Part shown: positions 4,566-5,115 of the stretch, piece after piece
Position numbering within the stretch: position 1 is the stretch's first letter
How the letters are laid out: each line of letters opens with the position of its first letter
NCBI GenBank assembly: GCA_934216375.1
Contig: CAKQBP010000120.1
Span: 1 to 5,115, forward strand
Direction: 5' to 3'
Length of the DNA: 5,115 nt
Origin: an uncultured Veillonella sp.
GTDB lineage: Bacteria > Bacillota > Negativicutes > Veillonellales > Veillonellaceae
Notes under the pieces: model-generated
What the model was told of the DNA's origin: nothing
The model's database searches: none
Seen by the model: the letters and a program-made list of their open reading frames with translations, nothing else
Made by a program: the position numbers and the translations under genes

Positions 4566-5115
4566 ATGATTAGAATAATAAATCTCCGCGTGGCTGTTAC
4601 GGTTAAGTCGGATATAAAAAGTATTATAGAAAAGAAATATCCCCCGTTACGTGGTGCTATCGAAACGATTCATGTTGTTCGACGTGCCGTAGATGCTCGT
4701 AAGAAGCCAAACATTGTTTTTGTATATACCCTATTCATTGAGGTTCATAATGAAGCTCAAGTCATGAAGAAGCTTGGTAAAGAAAAGGATGTATCTGTAT
4801 TTGCTGCAGAAGATCCAGAACCTATTATTTGGGGGTCTGTACCATTAGCACATCGCCCTGTTGTTATGGGCTTTGGCCCTGCGGGGATGCTTGCAGCCTT
4901 TTACTTAGCTCGTGAAGGCTATCGCCCTATCGTACTTGAACGCGGTCAAGATGTAGATACACGTAGTCATGATGTAGAAACATTTTGGAAAAAGGGCGTA
5001 TTTAAACCTGAATCTAACGTACAATTTGGGGAAGGTGGCGCAGGAACTTTTTCCGATGGTAAGTTGACAACTCGCATTACCCATCCGCGTTTACATGAGA
5101 TATCTAAATACTTTG
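4566..5115 (+). CDS. FAD-dependent oxidoreductase/dehydrogenase, COG2509-like (3' partial)
   Basis: The frame is open from the ATG to the right edge, giving the first 183 residues. After an N-terminal region of about 95 residues with no motif I can name comes a dinucleotide-binding fold: VVMGFGPAGMLAAFYLAREG at 99-118 contains the GxGxxG loop (102-107), and VLERG (123-127) gives the acidic residue that contacts the FAD ribose. FGEGGAGTFSDGKL at 154-167 is characteristic of the family of uncharacterised FAD-dependent dehydrogenases. The full protein would be expected to exceed 500 residues, so most of it is missing here. The substrate is unknown to me. The start is supported by AGGA 5 nt upstream and by the lack of coding continuity further left. 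It lies 216 nt beyond cdaR, behind a terminator and a TATAAT box, so it is probably transcribed on its own or with genes to the right. Confidence 0.9.
   Translation, partial: MIRIINLRVAVTVKSDIKSIIEKKYPPLRGAIETIHVVRRAVDARKKPNIVFVYTLFIEVHNEAQVMKKLGKEKDVSVFAAEDPEPIIWGSVPLAHRPVVMGFGPAGMLAAFYLAREGYRPIVLERGQDVDTRSHDVETFWKKGVFKPESNVQFGEGGAGTFSDGKLTTRITHPRLHEISKYF

Overview
The window looks like a stretch of a low-to-moderate GC Firmicutes genome, most likely an anaerobe of the Negativicutes (Veillonella-like). That placement is inferred from gene content and codon flavour; no marker gene here proves it. All recognisable genes lie on the + strand, and almost all bases are coding. I see no mobile element, CRISPR array, tRNA or rRNA.

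Region 1 (1-2497) is a compact cluster with overlapping genes for maturing a molybdenum hydroxylase of the xanthine dehydrogenase type. It holds a MobA/MocA-like nucleotidyltransferase cut by the left edge, a YqeB (EF2563) family protein, and two separate proteins that together carry the two halves of an XdhC/CoxI factor. The C-terminal-type Rossmann half is encoded before the N-terminal-type half. Gene overlaps of 4, 17 and 11 nt imply translational coupling. From what is known of these families, the products would prepare, possibly selenylate or sulfurate, and insert the molybdenum cofactor into a hydroxylase encoded elsewhere.

Region 2 (2498-2613) is a 116-nt gap. It contains a good sigma70-type promoter (TTTACA, 17 nt, TAAAAT) followed directly by a 15-bp hairpin. 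The hairpin can end the upstream operon, and its DNA dyad covers the predicted start point of the next one.

Region 3 (2614-4425) is the core cyclic di-AMP pair. CdaA is a membrane diadenylate cyclase with DGA and RHR motifs. CdaR is its membrane-anchored YbbR-repeat regulator and overlaps cdaA by ATGA. The pair ends at a clear intrinsic terminator.

Region 4 (4426-5115) has a TATAAT-type promoter, a leader of about 100 nt and the first 183 codons of a FAD-dependent oxidoreductase (COG2509-like) that runs off the right edge. In many Firmicutes glmM directly follows cdaR; here this oxidoreductase comes first.

I do not see a wholly new system. The points most worth a second look are a perfect 12-bp inverted repeat inside the nucleotide-binding loop codons of the first gene, the split and order-swapped XdhC pair, and the superposed terminator/promoter dyad before cdaA.
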